DNA from: Microbulbifer hydrolyticus
GTDB taxonomy: Bacteria > Pseudomonadota > Gammaproteobacteria > Pseudomonadales > Cellvibrionaceae
Length of the DNA stretch: 64,000 bases
Assembly (NCBI RefSeq): GCF_009931115.1
Contig: NZ_CP047491.1
Span: 930,001-994,000, forward strand
Direction of reading: 5' to 3'
Part shown: in pieces, positions 48,823-58,691 of the stretch
Position numbering within the stretch: the stretch's first letter is position 1
Layout of the letters: each line of letters starts with the position of its first letter
Program-made: the position numbers and the translations under genes
Notes under the pieces: model-generated
Database searches by the model: none
What the model was told of the DNA's origin: nothing
What the model saw: the letters and a program-made list of their open reading frames with translations, nothing else

Positions 48823-49263
48823 ATGAGCAATACCGAAATTGGCGAACACAGCCGCGTAACCCTCCACTTCAGCCTCAAACTGGACGATGGTTCCGAGGTC
48901 GATTCCACATTTGAAGGGGACCCTGCCACGTTTATTGTCGGTGATGGCAGCTTGCTACCTGGCTTCGAGCGCGCATTGTTCGGGCTCAAGGCGGGGGATG
49001 AGGCGGAAATCGAAATACCCCCAGAGGCGGGATTTGGCCAGCGCAACCCGGCGAATATCCAGAAGGTGCGGCGAGATCACTTTTCCCCGGACATGGAACT
49101 GGAAGAAGGGTTGGTGGTTTCCTTTGACAACGGGTCTGGTGAACTGCCCGGCGTAATCCGCGAGATCGGTGAGGATGAAGTGGAAGTGGACTTCAATCAC
49201 CCGCTCGCCGGACAGACCGTCTTCTTCCATGTAAAAATTCTCGAAGTGGCCTCGGTCAACTAG
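48823..49263 (+). CDS. fkpB: FKBP-type peptidyl-prolyl isomerase (SlpA/FkpB)
   Basis: A 146-residue SlpA/FkpB-type isomerase: split FKBP domain with an IF insertion, GDGSLLPGFERALFGLKAGDEAEIEIPPEAGFG, and NHPLAGQTVFFHVKI. It is cytoplasmic and acts as a folding catalyst/chaperone. Usual position between lspA and ispH. Confidence 0.95.
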   Translation: MSNTEIGEHSRVTLHFSLKLDDGSEVDSTFEGDPATFIVGDGSLLPGFERALFGLKAGDEAEIEIPPEAGFGQRNPANIQKVRRDHFSPDMELEEGLVVSFDNGSGELPGVIREIGEDEVEVDFNHPLAGQTVFFHVKILEVASVN

Positions 49264-49278
49264 GTCAAGGACAGGAAA

Positions 49279-50211
49279 ATGCAGATTCGTCTCGCCAACC
49301 CCCGTGGTTTCTGTGCCGGTGTCGATCGCGCGATTGATATCGTCAATCGCGCCCTGGATGTGTTCGGTGCCCCGATCTACGTGCGCCACGAGGTGGTACA
49401 CAACAAATTTGTGGTGGATAGCCTGCGCGAGCGCGGAGCCGTATTCGTCGACGAGCTGGACGAAGTTCCCGATGATGTGATTGTCATCTTCAGCGCCCAC
49501 GGTGTCTCCAAAGCCGTGCAGCAGGAAGCTGCCAGTCGCGGGCTGAAAGTGTTCGATGCCACCTGCCCACTGGTCACCAAGGTGCACATCGAGGTGAGCA
49601 AGTTCAGCAGTGATGGTAGCGAGTGCATCCTGATTGGCCACGAAGGGCACCCGGAAGTGGAAGGCACCATGGGCCAGTATGATGATGGCAATGGTGGGGC
49701 CATTTATCTGGTGGAAAACGAGCAGGACGTGGTCGAGCTGAAAGTAACCGACCCGGACAACCTTACGTTCGTCACCCAGACCACGCTTTCTGTGGATGAC
49801 ACCTCCCGGGTCATCGATGCGCTGCGGGCCAAGTTCCCCAATATCCGCGGCCCGCGCAAAGACGATATCTGCTATGCCACCCAGAATCGCCAGGATGCTG
49901 TAAAGCAGCTGGCACTGGAGTGCGATCTGGTGCTGGTAGTGGGCAGTCCCAACAGCTCCAACTCCAACCGCCTGCGGGAGCTGGCGGAACGCTGTGGCGC
50001 GGAAGCCTACCTGATTGATGGGCCTGACTGCATTGATGCCGGCTGGCTTACCGGTAAAAGCACAATCGGGATCACTGCCGGTGCCTCTGCCCCCGAGGTG
50101 CTGGTTGAGCGGGTGATACAGAAACTGCGGGAACTCGGCGCCGACGCACCGGATGAGCTTGCAGGAATTCCGGAAAATATCAGTTTCAGCCTGCCCAAAG
50201 AGCTTCGCTGA
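49279..50211 (+). CDS. ispH: 4-hydroxy-3-methylbut-2-enyl diphosphate reductase
   Basis: A 310-residue IspH (LytB) with the three cluster cysteines Cys12 (GFCAGV), Cys96 (DATCPLV) and Cys198 (DDICYAT), and TQTTLS and [12 protein letters not shown] blocks. It makes IPP and DMAPP in the last step of the MEP pathway. Last gene of the murJ run. Confidence 0.97.
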   Translation: MQIRLANPRGFCAGVDRAIDIVNRALDVFGAPIYVRHEVVHNKFVVDSLRERGAVFVDELDEVPDDVIVIFSAHGVSKAVQQEAASRGLKVFDATCPLVTKVHIEVSKFSSDGSECILIGHEGHPEVEGTMGQYDDGNGGAIYLVENEQDVVELKVTDPDNLTFVTQTTLSVDDTSRVIDALRAKFPNIRGPRKDDICYATQNRQDAVKQLALECDLVLVVGSPNSSNSNRLRELAERCGAEAYLIDGPDCIDAGWLTGKSTIGITAGASAPEVLVERVIQKLRELGADAPDELAGIPENISFSLPKELR

Positions 50212-50228
50212 ACACCAGCTCCTTTTCC

Positions 50229-50288
50229 CTCGCTATTTTTTTACCTCGCTATTTTTTCACCCCACTTGGGCCGACCGTTCGTCGGCCC
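50229..50288. other. Short tandem repeat and hairpin after ispH
   Basis: Two tandem units of the form CCTCGCTATTTTTT (about 50228-50258) are followed by an 8-pair hairpin GGGCCGAC / GTCGGCCC (50268-50288). The hairpin is not followed by a T-run on the plus strand, so the ispH terminator is not clear. Confidence 0.55.
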
Positions 50289-50404
50289 ACTGCTGCCTTT
50301 CGTAGTTTCTTACGCCATTCATGATCATAAAGAGCTAAACTCGCCCGGTTTGGCGCCAATCTCGTTGGCGAAAATTTACACAAAATGGCAGAGCAGCAGT
50401 TTTT

Positions 50405-50962
50405 ATGACGGTTCCAAAACCATCCCCGGGCCTGACCCTTATAGAGCTGATGATCACGTTGGCGGTACTGGCCATTGTTGTGGCCATCGGTATCCCTTCG
50501 TTTAACACCATGATCCAGAACAACCGTTCTCTGGCGCTGGGAGAGGAGCTTGCGGGCGCGCTCAACTATGCGCGCAGTGAGGCGATTAAGCGGGGGCAGC
50601 GGGTCACCCTGTGCGGCACCACCGATGGTGCAGCCTGCAACGGCACCTGGGCAAATAACTGGATAGTGGTCGTGGATACCGCGGCTACTGACGCTGCTGC
50701 TGCTCCGGTGGTTGCGGATGCTGCAGCGGTGCTCCGCTTCTGGGAAGCTCCGGATAGCAATGCCACAGTCACGGTAACCCAGGGTGGCAGTAACACGACA
50801 TTCGTGCGCTTTACCCGGCAGGGCACCCTGGGGCGCTCCAGCCAGGGTGCCGTAACCATGAATGCCAGCTTCAGCGGCTGCACTAGTAACGCCGCGCGCG
50901 CGATTACGGTAGGCGTTGCGGGAATGTTGAAAATGGCTCGCAGCAGTACTGGCTGCTCCTGA
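50405..50962 (+). CDS. fimU: Type IV minor pilin, GspH/FimT (FimU-like) family, cluster 1
   Basis: A 185-residue prepilin with a nine-residue leader cut by PilD in SPG|LTLIELM (Glu+5), a hydrophobic helix (LAVLAIVVAIGIPSF) and a C-terminal GspH domain with Cys pairs (TLCGTTDGAACNGTW and a terminal Cys). First gene of the fimU-pilV-pilW-pilX-pilY1-pilE order seen in Pseudomonas. Minor pilins start pilus assembly and carry PilY1 at the tip. A paralog lies at 58692-59234. Confidence 0.88.
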   Translation: MTVPKPSPGLTLIELMITLAVLAIVVAIGIPSFNTMIQNNRSLALGEELAGALNYARSEAIKRGQRVTLCGTTDGAACNGTWANNWIVVVDTAATDAAAAPVVADAAAVLRFWEAPDSNATVTVTQGGSNTTFVRFTRQGTLGRSSQGAVTMNASFSGCTSNAARAITVGVAGMLKMARSSTGCS

Positions 50963-50977
50963 CAAGAGGGGAACACG

Positions 50978-51403
50978 ATGCGTAATCAACAGGGTGTGGG
51001 TTTGATCGAGGTGTTGGTGACGGTGCTTATTCTCGGCACTTCGCTGTTGTCACTGGCAGCACTGCAGAGCAAATCCCTGCAGTACAACCACAGTGCATAT
51101 CTGCGCTCGCAGGCCAACATCCTTGCATACGACATTCTCGACAGGGTACGGATCAACCGGGCCAATGTGACGAGCTATTCGCTCGCCGTCGACGCTGCAA
51201 AACCTACCGGTACCAGTCTGGCGCAGCGCGACATGAATGAGTGGTTGGGCAATATAGAAACCATGTTGCCTGGTGCTGATGGTGGTGTTGAGTGTGTTGC
51301 GTCGACCGATTTCTGCACCGTTACGATTCGCTGGGCGGAGCAGAACAGCTCCGGTGAAACCAGTGAAGATCAAAGTGAATTCGTCTACACCACCCGGCTG
51401 TGA
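50978..51403 (+). CDS. pilV: Type IV minor pilin PilV, cluster 1
   Basis: A 141-residue prepilin with the cut site QQG|VGLIEVL (Glu+5), helix LVTVLILGTSLLSLAALQ, and a PilV domain with SLQYNHSAYLRSQANILAYDILDRVRINR. The N-terminal 50 residues after the leader are nearly identical to the cluster 2 copy, while codons differ widely. Gap to fimU is 15 bases. Confidence 0.9.
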   Translation: MRNQQGVGLIEVLVTVLILGTSLLSLAALQSKSLQYNHSAYLRSQANILAYDILDRVRINRANVTSYSLAVDAAKPTGTSLAQRDMNEWLGNIETMLPGADGGVECVASTDFCTVTIRWAEQNSSGETSEDQSEFVYTTRL

Positions 51404-51414
51404 GGTACAAAGGT

Positions 51415-52467
51415 ATGCGTAGTCAAAGAGGTATTTCTCTGGTCGAACTGATGATTTCGATCACGATCGGACTGATTCTTATGACCGGTGTGGTGCAGCT
51501 GTTTCTCTCCAGCCGCGCCACGCTTTCCACCCAGCAAGCGCTGTCACGAGTCCAGGAAAGTGGCCGGCTCGCGATGGAGTTTCTCGCGCGGGATATTCGT
51601 ATGGCCGGCTATATGGGGTGTATGAGTCGCAACTTGAATTTCCACAGCACGCTGAATAACGCCGATTCCTTTGCCTACAAATTTGAAGTGGCTATTGAGG
51701 GGTTGGACAACGTAGGCGCCACCTTACCGACAGGATATCCGACGAATATCGTTGAGGGTACCGATGTGCTCGTATTGCGCAGTGCCAGCGGCGAGGCCGT
51801 AAGCGTTACGAAAAATAACGACAGCGCACAGCTATTTGCCCTGAATACCGGGACAGAAGCATCATGTGATGCAGGTGAGAAAAGCTTCAGCAACCTGTGT
51901 GAAAACGACATTCTGGTCGTGTCCGATTGCACCAAGGCGCGGGTATTCCAGGCTACGACTATTCAGGATGTCGCCGGCGAGACATGGATCAATATCAAGC
52001 ACGCGTCGAGTGGCAGCCCGGGAAATGCGGAACCTTCCTGGGGCGGGAACAGTAACCCGGAGGAAACTTTTGGCACGGATTCTGAAATTATCAAAATGAA
52101 TACGGCCGTTTATTACGTCCGCAATAATCAGGACTCCGGGCAGCCCACCCTGTGGCAAGAAATCAACGGAAGCGCCCCACAGGAACTCCTCGATGGTGTG
52201 GAAGACATGCAGTTGCTCTATGGGCTGGATACCAGTGGCGATGGTATCCCGGACAACTATGTAACAGCCGCGGCCGTCAACACCGCCGACGCCTGGGAAG
52301 ATGTATCCAGCGTGCGGGTGCAACTCCTGGTGCAGAGCTCGGAAGATAACCTGCTCTCGGAAGCTCAGCCTTATACCTTCAATGGTGTTACCAACAGTGC
52401 TCCCGGTGACCGGCGATTACGACAGGTTTTTATCAATACTGTCGGCATCCGCAGTCGCCTTCCCTGA
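51415..52467 (+). CDS. pilW: Type IV minor pilin PilW, cluster 1
   Basis: A 350-residue prepilin: cut site QRG|ISLVELM, helix ISITIGLILMTGVVQLF, PilW domain with LAMEFLARDIRMAGYMGC and the C-terminal DRRLRQVFINTVGIRSRLP. A DTSGDGIPD motif (about residue 265) may bind calcium. A GTG at 51400 overlapping the pilV stop is possible; ATG 51415 gives the usual short leader. Confidence 0.9.
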   Translation: MRSQRGISLVELMISITIGLILMTGVVQLFLSSRATLSTQQALSRVQESGRLAMEFLARDIRMAGYMGCMSRNLNFHSTLNNADSFAYKFEVAIEGLDNVGATLPTGYPTNIVEGTDVLVLRSASGEAVSVTKNNDSAQLFALNTGTEASCDAGEKSFSNLCENDILVVSDCTKARVFQATTIQDVAGETWINIKHASSGSPGNAEPSWGGNSNPEETFGTDSEIIKMNTAVYYVRNNQDSGQPTLWQEINGSAPQELLDGVEDMQLLYGLDTSGDGIPDNYVTAAAVNTADAWEDVSSVRVQLLVQSSEDNLLSEAQPYTFNGVTNSAPGDRRLRQVFINTVGIRSRLP

Positions 52468-52491
52468 TCAAATAGAACTCTGAAGCTTGTT

Positions 52492-53031
52492 ATGAAAAAT
52501 CTGAATTCTTACAGCAACCTGCGGCAGCAGCGCGGTATGACCTTGGTCGTCGGCCTGATCATGGTGCTGCTGATGACGCTGGTGGGTATGGCGGCAATCC
52601 GCGGCAGCGGCATGCAGGAGTTAATGGCCGGTAATATGCGAGATCGCAACCTCGCGCTCCAATCTGCTGAGGCCGCCTTGCGGCGCGGAGAGGAGGTATT
52701 GGAAGGCGCGACAATCCCTGCATTTGACAACTCTGTCACCGGCTACGTACCCGCCATCGCCGGTTCTACAACGACCGGGTTTTGGGACAGCTATAGCTGG
52801 GATGCCGGGTCTGTTCGCACCGCGTTGGGCATCAAAATGGTGGCGGACCAGCCGCAGTATGTGATCGAAGAGGTGGTGAGTACCACTACGATCAACGCGG
52901 CCGACGGCAGTGGCATTGATTTCACCAGTGCAATGAAAACCGAAGATACGGTCTATTACCGTGTTACCAGTCGCGCCGAAGGCGGTACACCGGATGCGGT
53001 TGTGATTCTGCAATCTACTTACAAACGCTAA
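52492..53031 (+). CDS. pilX: Type IV minor pilin PilX, cluster 1
   Basis: A 179-residue prepilin: QQRG|MTLVVGLIMVLLMTLVGMAAIRGSGMQELMAGNMRDRN. Position +5 is Val in place of Glu, as is usual for PilX/GspK-type tip pilins. C-terminal part ends DAVVILQSTYKR. It probably sits next to PilY1 at the pilus tip. Confidence 0.9.
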   Translation: MKNLNSYSNLRQQRGMTLVVGLIMVLLMTLVGMAAIRGSGMQELMAGNMRDRNLALQSAEAALRRGEEVLEGATIPAFDNSVTGYVPAIAGSTTTGFWDSYSWDAGSVRTALGIKMVADQPQYVIEEVVSTTTINAADGSGIDFTSAMKTEDTVYYRVTSRAEGGTPDAVVILQSTYKR

Positions 53032-53050
53032 TAAGGTTGCGAAAGAGAGA

Positions 53051-56000
53051 ATGAAAATGGAATACATTAAAAGAAACACCAAATTTCTGATGCATTTCGC
53101 CGCCGCCATTCTGAGTATTGGTGTGGCCCACAGTGCGCATTCCCTTGAGCTGGCACAGTCTCCGCTATTTCTGGCGCAGCCGGTCAAGCCGATTGTGATG
53201 CTGAATATGTCAAATGATCACCAGCTATATTTTAAAGCGTACGATGACTATACCGATCTGGACGAGGATGGGGTGGCTGATACCACCTACATGAACGACT
53301 ATGAATATTATGGCTACTTCGATAGCCAGAAGTGCTACGCGTATGAGTCCGAGCGCTTTGTTCCGAAGGCCGTAACCACTGACCATTACTGCGATACCGT
53401 GGATGGAGACTGGAGCGGCAACTTTCTGAACTGGGCCACCATGACCCGTATGGATGCGGTCAGGAAAATTCTCTACGGCGGATATCGCTCCACCGATGGT
53501 GACGAGAATGGCGTTACCGTCCTGGAGCGCGCGTTTTTGCCCCAGGATGCCCACGCCTTTGCGAAATATTATAACGGCGTTGATATTGGCAAGCTGACAG
53601 CCCACAACTTTACCGGAGGCACAGAAAGTACCTCGGGTATTACCCTGTGTAATGCCACGAATAGCCACAGCTACGACGGCACCACTTCCGCTCTGTCCCA
53701 GAACAACACTCGTTCACCCAAGATTATGGTGGCGCAGGGAAACTACTCGCTTTGGGCCAGTAACGAGCGCTGGCAGTGTCGTTGGGGCCAAGGCAGTAAC
53801 GGAAACGACGAGAATAGTGGCATTACTGCAAATGCCAGTGCCCCGAACCAAGAGGATGGTTTCCAGTACAAAGCGCGCGTCGAAGTGTGCAAGTCCGGGC
53901 TGCTCGAAGAAAACTGCCGCTCATACCCGGATGGAAACCTGAAGCCCGCGGGATTACTGCAGAAATATGGTGAAAAGGGCGAGATTCTGTTTGGCTTGAT
54001 GACCGGGTCTTACGGAAAAAATAAATCGGGCGGTGTGCTGAGAAAAAACGTTGCCGATTTGAGCGATGAAGTGAACGTGAGCTCCGATGGTACATTTACT
54101 GGTGCGGCGGGCATTGTCAGCACATTGGACAAACTGCGTATCTATGGATATCAGTACAGTGGGTCGGGTCAGGATGGTGCCTACAATGATGGCGGCGCGG
54201 ACAACTGCCCCTGGGCTCTGAATACCTTTACCGACGGTAACTGTTCAAACTGGGGGAACCCGCAGTCTGAAATCTACCTTGAATCTCTGCGCTACCTTGC
54301 CGGGAAAGCGAAAAACGACGATTTTGCCTCCAGCGACTCGGGCTATATTTCGGGCCTTGGTTCTCCCGAGTGGGTAGACCCCATTAGCAGTGATAACTAC
54401 TGCGCTGCGCTGAATGTCATACAGTTCAATGCATCAAGCAGTTCATATGACGATGATTTCTCCAAAGCTTCTGAATTGAATGCGATCGGGAGCGTTGATA
54501 CGTGGGTGAATAAGGTTGGTGCGGCAGAAGGCATCCACGGGAATGACTATTTCGTCGGTGCCAATGCGGCAGATTCGGACCTGCTTTGTACCGCCAAAAC
54601 GGTTGCAAACCTGTCCGACGTGGCGGGCACCTGTCCCGATGCTCCCCGTCTTGGTGGCACTTATGATATTGCAGGCCTTGCATACTATGCGCGCAGCTCC
54701 AAAATTCGGACGGATCAGAACGTTGGCAATGTGACTACTTATGGTGTTGCACTTGCTCCCGCCTTACCAAAGGTATCCATTCCAGTTTCTGCTGATGGGA
54801 AGGCCGTAACGATTCTCCCTGCGTGTCGAAATAGCCAGGTTGGAGGAAACTGCGCGATTGTTGATTTCAAAATAATCGAGCAGTCAGCGGATGGTAAAAC
54901 AGGAACCCTGTACGTAAATTGGGAAGATAGTGAGCAGGGCGGTGATTTTGACCAGGATATGTGGGGACTGATTAAGTACGTCGCATCATCGAGTGAAATC
55001 TCGGTTACGACCCAAGTGATGGCCCAGTCAACCGGGGATCCAATGGGGTTTGGCTACGTTATCAGCGGAACCACCAGGGACGGCTTCCATGCGCATTCCG
55101 GTATTAACGGATTCAGTTACACGCCGACAAATGTGCTCGACAAGGCATGTACCGCAGAGAGCGGCGGCAGTAACTGTAATTGCCGGCTTGGTGAAGGTTA
55201 CGGAGGCAACGCCGGTTCCTGTAACTACAATCACGCTGATGCAAAGGCAACCACAGAAACTTACGTCATAGGCACGTCATCGGGTTCCTTGCTGGAGTCT
55301 CCGCTTTATTATGCCGCGAAGTGGGGCGGGTACAGTAATGACGATAATGGCAACCCTCCTTCGGAGGCTGAAATTGCGGCTGCTGCGCCGGATACCTATT
55401 TCTATGCTATTGATCCGTCGGAGCTGGAAGAGAGCCTGGGCAAGGCACTTGAGCAGGTGGCGGCAAGTGCCGGTTCTGCTTCGTCCGTTGCCACCAACTC
55501 CACCCGCCTTGGGGCAGATACCGTTATCTATCAGGCCCTGTTCAACAGTACAGACTGGAGCGGTGAGTTGAAGGCTCTGAGCCTGAACAGTGATGGCTCA
55601 GTCGGTGTCGCCAAATGGCGGTCAGATAACTCCAAGTTCGCCAGTGCCGCGACACGAAAAGTCTATTCGCATAACGGGCTCAGCGGGGTGGAGTTTAAAT
55701 GGGGTGCTACTGCAACTGATGGGATCAGTGACGCTCAAAAGCTAAAGCTGATCGGTGACGACACTGCCGTTGAAGGTGCGGCCCGTTTGCAATGGGTGCG
55801 CGGTGCAGCTGTGCCCGGTCTCCGGGAAAGAGATAATATTCTTGGTGATATCGTCAACTCGAGCCCGGTGTTTGCGGGGCGCAAGAAATATAGCTTTCAT
55901 CTGCTTTCCGAAGAACTGGGCGGGCTTGCTTATGAAGCCTATTACAACACCAGCAAGAAGAGCCGCCGTGAGGTTCTCTATGTGGGTGCAAATGATGGCA

Positions 56001-57316
56001 TGCTGCATGCGTTTGATGCGGCTACCGGGGAGGAATTGTTTGCCTATGTTCCGGCCGGAATATACGAGAAGCTGAAAAAGCTGAGTGCGCCGGATTACGG
56101 GACCGCCAGCAATCCTCATACTTACTCGGTCGATGGCAAGCTTTTTGTAGGCGATGTCTACACCGACAGTGGCTGGAAAAACGTGCTGGTGGGTACCCTG
56201 GGTGCCGGTGGTAAAGGGTTGTTTGTGCTGGATATTACCAACCCGACCGCTTTTGATGAGTCGAAAGTGCTGCTGGACCTTACCGACCAGGATCTTTTGC
56301 CGTCTCATTTTGACGGTTTGGGAAATATCACCAGTGAGCCAGTCGTTGCACCGACAAAAAATGGTTGGAAGCTTATTTTTGGCAACGGCTATAACTCTAC
56401 CGATGGCAAGGCAAGACTGTTTGCGGTCGATGTGCTAAATCCGACTGTCGATAATAGCGTGGTCATTCCTGTCAGTGACGCGGGGGCCAACGGCTTGGCT
56501 GGTCCTGCTTTGCTGCAAAATGGCAGCGGCGAGGTCATTACTGCTTACGCCGGTGATCTGCTGGGTAACATGTGGAAATTCGACCTGGATAATGCCCTGA
56601 CATCGAAATGGGGGGTTGCCTACGAGGATGGCAACGGTGGCAATGCCGTTCCGGCGCCATTGTTTACCGCGGTCGACGCTGCAGGCAATGCACAGAAAAT
56701 TACCGCGGCCCCGACTTTGGGCCTGAATGCCAAGATGGACAATGCCACCATGGTGTATTTTGGCACCGGAAGTTATCTGGCGAGCAGTGATAATTCGGCG
56801 GGAAGTGTTGTCAACAGCTTCTATGCAATCGCCGATCAGGGGGCGCCGGTGACTGGGCGAGACCAGCTATTCCAGAAAACCATATCTGCTGAGTCTGGTG
56901 GGCTGCGTGATGTGAGCAACAATACAGATACCAGCTGGTGGACCACGAAAAAGGGGTGGTACCTGGATCTTTCGTTCAATAATAGCGTGACCGGTGAGCG
57001 GGTGATCAGCAAGCCGTTGTTGATTTTTGATCGGCTGTTGTTCCCGACCATGATCACATCTTCCGACCCCTGTTCCTTCGGTGGCAGCGGCTGGCAGATG
57101 GAGCTCGTCGCTGTGGGTGACCGCTACGAGGGCCATTCAATCTTTGGCGAAGACGGTATTGAAGTGGATTACGCAGTGATCAGCTACTCGGAAGTGATTC
57201 GTGGTGGTGAGAAGGCCTATCTTCCAACCAGTAACATCAAGGGTGAGCTGGATGTCACCGAAGGGAGTTTCCCTTTGGAAGCGGTAGGGCGAATGTCGTG
57301 GCGTCAGTTACGATAA
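53051..57316 (+). CDS. pilY1: PilY1-like pilus tip protein, cluster 1 (no MIDAS-type VWA domain)
   Basis: A 1421-residue exported protein (signal peptide to about residue 31, VAHSAHS-LE). The N-terminal region begins VMLNMSNDHQLYFKAY and has the loop DLDEDGVAD (Asp69, 71, 73, 77), a calcium-type DxDxDG motif; no DxSxS is present. Residues from about 810 (SSVATNSTRLG, NSTDWSGELKAL) match the cluster 2 PilY1 and lead into the PilY1 beta-propeller (LGDIVNSSPVFAGRKK, EVLYVGANDGMLHAFDAATGEELFAYVP, GTLGAGGKGLFVLD). PilY1 controls pilus extension and surface contact. Some 20 Cys residues in the N-terminal part suggest disulfides. Confidence 0.9.
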   Translation: MKMEYIKRNTKFLMHFAAAILSIGVAHSAHSLELAQSPLFLAQPVKPIVMLNMSNDHQLYFKAYDDYTDLDEDGVADTTYMNDYEYYGYFDSQKCYAYESERFVPKAVTTDHYCDTVDGDWSGNFLNWATMTRMDAVRKILYGGYRSTDGDENGVTVLERAFLPQDAHAFAKYYNGVDIGKLTAHNFTGGTESTSGITLCNATNSHSYDGTTSALSQNNTRSPKIMVAQGNYSLWASNERWQCRWGQGSNGNDENSGITANASAPNQEDGFQYKARVEVCKSGLLEENCRSYPDGNLKPAGLLQKYGEKGEILFGLMTGSYGKNKSGGVLRKNVADLSDEVNVSSDGTFTGAAGIVSTLDKLRIYGYQYSGSGQDGAYNDGGADNCPWALNTFTDGNCSNWGNPQSEIYLESLRYLAGKAKNDDFASSDSGYISGLGSPEWVDPISSDNYCAALNVIQFNASSSSYDDDFSKASELNAIGSVDTWVNKVGAAEGIHGNDYFVGANAADSDLLCTAKTVANLSDVAGTCPDAPRLGGTYDIAGLAYYARSSKIRTDQNVGNVTTYGVALAPALPKVSIPVSADGKAVTILPACRNSQVGGNCAIVDFKIIEQSADGKTGTLYVNWEDSEQGGDFDQDMWGLIKYVASSSEISVTTQVMAQSTGDPMGFGYVISGTTRDGFHAHSGINGFSYTPTNVLDKACTAESGGSNCNCRLGEGYGGNAGSCNYNHADAKATTETYVIGTSSGSLLESPLYYAAKWGGYSNDDNGNPPSEAEIAAAAPDTYFYAIDPSELEESLGKALEQVAASAGSASSVATNSTRLGADTVIYQALFNSTDWSGELKALSLNSDGSVGVAKWRSDNSKFASAATRKVYSHNGLSGVEFKWGATATDGISDAQKLKLIGDDTAVEGAARLQWVRGAAVPGLRERDNILGDIVNSSPVFAGRKKYSFHLLSEELGGLAYEAYYNTSKKSRREVLYVGANDGMLHAFDAATGEELFAYVPAGIYEKLKKLSAPDYGTASNPHTYSVDGKLFVGDVYTDSGWKNVLVGTLGAGGKGLFVLDITNPTAFDESKVLLDLTDQDLLPSHFDGLGNITSEPVVAPTKNGWKLIFGNGYNSTDGKARLFAVDVLNPTVDNSVVIPVSDAGANGLAGPALLQNGSGEVITAYAGDLLGNMWKFDLDNALTSKWGVAYEDGNGGNAVPAPLFTAVDAAGNAQKITAAPTLGLNAKMDNATMVYFGTGSYLASSDNSAGSVVNSFYAIADQGAPVTGRDQLFQKTISAESGGLRDVSNNTDTSWWTTKKGWYLDLSFNNSVTGERVISKPLLIFDRLLFPTMITSSDPCSFGGSGWQMELVAVGDRYEGHSIFGEDGIEVDYAVISYSEVIRGGEKAYLPTSNIKGELDVTEGSFPLEAVGRMSWRQLR

Positions 57317-57346
57317 GCAGTTGATGCATTTTTGAGAGAGTGAATT

Positions 57347-57763
57347 ATGAAAAGCCAGAAAGGTTTTACCCTCATCGAGCTGATGATCGTCGTTGCCATC
57401 ATCGGCATTATTGCCGGTATTGCGTACCCTTCTTATATGGAATCGGTGCGTAAAAGCAACAGGGCGGACGCAAAGGCATCGCTGAATGATGTGGCCCAGC
57501 GGTTACAGCGTTGTTTTACCACCTACAACGCCTACAACAGCGCGAACTGTGCGGTTGCCGAATCCCTGAAGAACAGCGCAACGCTGGACTCCGGTGAGAG
57601 GCTGTATACCATCTCCGCGACTTTGGCGGCGACGACCTTCACCCTGAAAGCAGAGCCAGTTACAGGAAAGAGCCAGGCGGCAGACACCAAGTGTGGCAGC
57701 CTGACGCTCACCAATACCGGTGTGCGGAATGCCAGTGGTGCTCTCGGGGTCGAGTGCTGGTAA
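57347..57763 (+). CDS. pilE: Type IV pilin-like protein PilE
   Basis: A 138-residue pilin: [31 protein letters not shown]-terminal helix, and a short C-terminal domain with Cys pairs ([14 protein letters not shown] and DTKCG...GVECW). Among minor pilins in this order it corresponds to PilE; the sequence is close to major-pilin types too. It ends cluster 1, followed by a hairpin. Confidence 0.9.
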   Translation: MKSQKGFTLIELMIVVAIIGIIAGIAYPSYMESVRKSNRADAKASLNDVAQRLQRCFTTYNAYNSANCAVAESLKNSATLDSGERLYTISATLAATTFTLKAEPVTGKSQAADTKCGSLTLTNTGVRNASGALGVECW

Positions 57764-57791
57764 CGCCACGACGCATTTTTCTGTATTTATA

Positions 57792-57821
57792 CGACTAACC
57801 CGGCTTCTGCCGGGTTAGTCG
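57792..57821. terminator. Hairpin terminator between pilE and the opposite-strand pilin gene
   Basis: A perfect 13-pair stem (CGACTAACCCGGC / GCCGGGTTAGTCG) with loop TTCT. The following T-run is short (CATTT), so termination may be partial. Confidence 0.7.
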
Positions 57822-57861
57822 CATTTAGGCCGTGTCGTGTGTGCATCGTACCTCGATGGCA

Positions 57862-58374
57862 CTAGCAATCCTCCTCTGATACCGATATGACCCTGACCCG
57901 ACCACTGCGAGCCAGAACCAGCTGGTAACCATCACCGCCGTTTTGCGGGCAAATGGTGAGTGTCCCCGCCTGAAAGCCGCCGCCACGGAGTGTGCCCGCA
58001 AAGCGGCTCTCCCCGCTTCCGATAAATGACACATAGTTGCTAAGGGGGGTGTTTGCGGACACTGTCACGCCTGTCAGTGGCCCTGCGGTCACTATTTGTG
58101 GCTCATCCGGATCGCGCTCGCCATCAAAATCGCGGTCATAAAAAACCTCCCAGCCTGAATGCCAGTGGCCAAGTTTTCGCAGAGTGGCTCTGCGATTACT
58201 GGAAATGGCTTTACTTCGGGTGAGCTGAATGGCTTGCAGTAGTGTATCTGCGGCCGTGCGGGCGCGACTGGCTGCCAACTGCTTCTGGAAACTCGGCACA
58301 CCAATTGCCAGCAGAATGCCAAGAATGGTGACTGTGATGAGCAGCTCGATCAAAGTGAGACCGCGCGCGTGCAT
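57862..58374 (-). CDS. Lone GspH/FimT-type prepilin on the opposite strand
   Basis: A 170-residue prepilin: MHARG|LTLIELLITVTILGILLAIGVPSFQ, helix, and a GspH-like domain (LQAIQLTRSKAISSNRRATL, GWEVFYDRDFDGERDPDEP, VLARSGRVRVI). It is related to FimT and only distantly to the fimU genes beside it. It lies between the two minor-pilin clusters and reads against both. A DRDFDGERDPDEP stretch may bind calcium. It may act as an alternative minor pilin like Pseudomonas FimT, which some species use in DNA uptake. Confidence 0.85.
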   Translation of the reverse strand: MHARGLTLIELLITVTILGILLAIGVPSFQKQLAASRARTAADTLLQAIQLTRSKAISSNRRATLRKLGHWHSGWEVFYDRDFDGERDPDEPQIVTAGPLTGVTVSANTPLSNYVSFIGSGESRFAGTLRGGGFQAGTLTICPQNGGDGYQLVLARSGRVRVISVSEEDC

Positions 58375-58691
58375 GATTCCTCCCTGAATGACCCTTTTGG
58401 GGGGGGGCGGCCGTCCTTGCTACCGTTGATTCCCCAAATTTATGCCGTTTGTCGGTTGTCGCCGCCGCTTTGCGCAGTGGCGTGATACGGTCGCTACGAA
58501 ATTAGCATTGCGCCAATTTGTATCCAATAACGAATCAGGAAGTTTTGTTAGGAAGGTGAAATTGGCGCCCTTATTTGGAGTTCGCAAGTACCACTTCCGT
58601 TATATACCTGCTTTGAATGGTGTTTACGGACAGTAATATGCATCGCTATTGATACGGATTATCCATTGATGTTCCAAGGAGGAGGACAAAC
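58375..58691. other. Intergenic region between opposite-strand pilin and cluster 2
   Basis: A 317-base gap with a 9-G run (58400-58408) and A+T-rich DNA before fimU of cluster 2. A strong AAGGAGGAGG ribosome binding site precedes ATG 58692. No convincing sigma-54 or sigma-70 site is seen. Confidence 0.6.

Noticed and set aside
50350-58569. Shared TTGGCGCC upstream of both pilin clusters as a sigma-54 or regulator site.
   Set aside because: Spacing to the next conserved bases and to the start codons differs between clusters, and the -12 GC element is missing.
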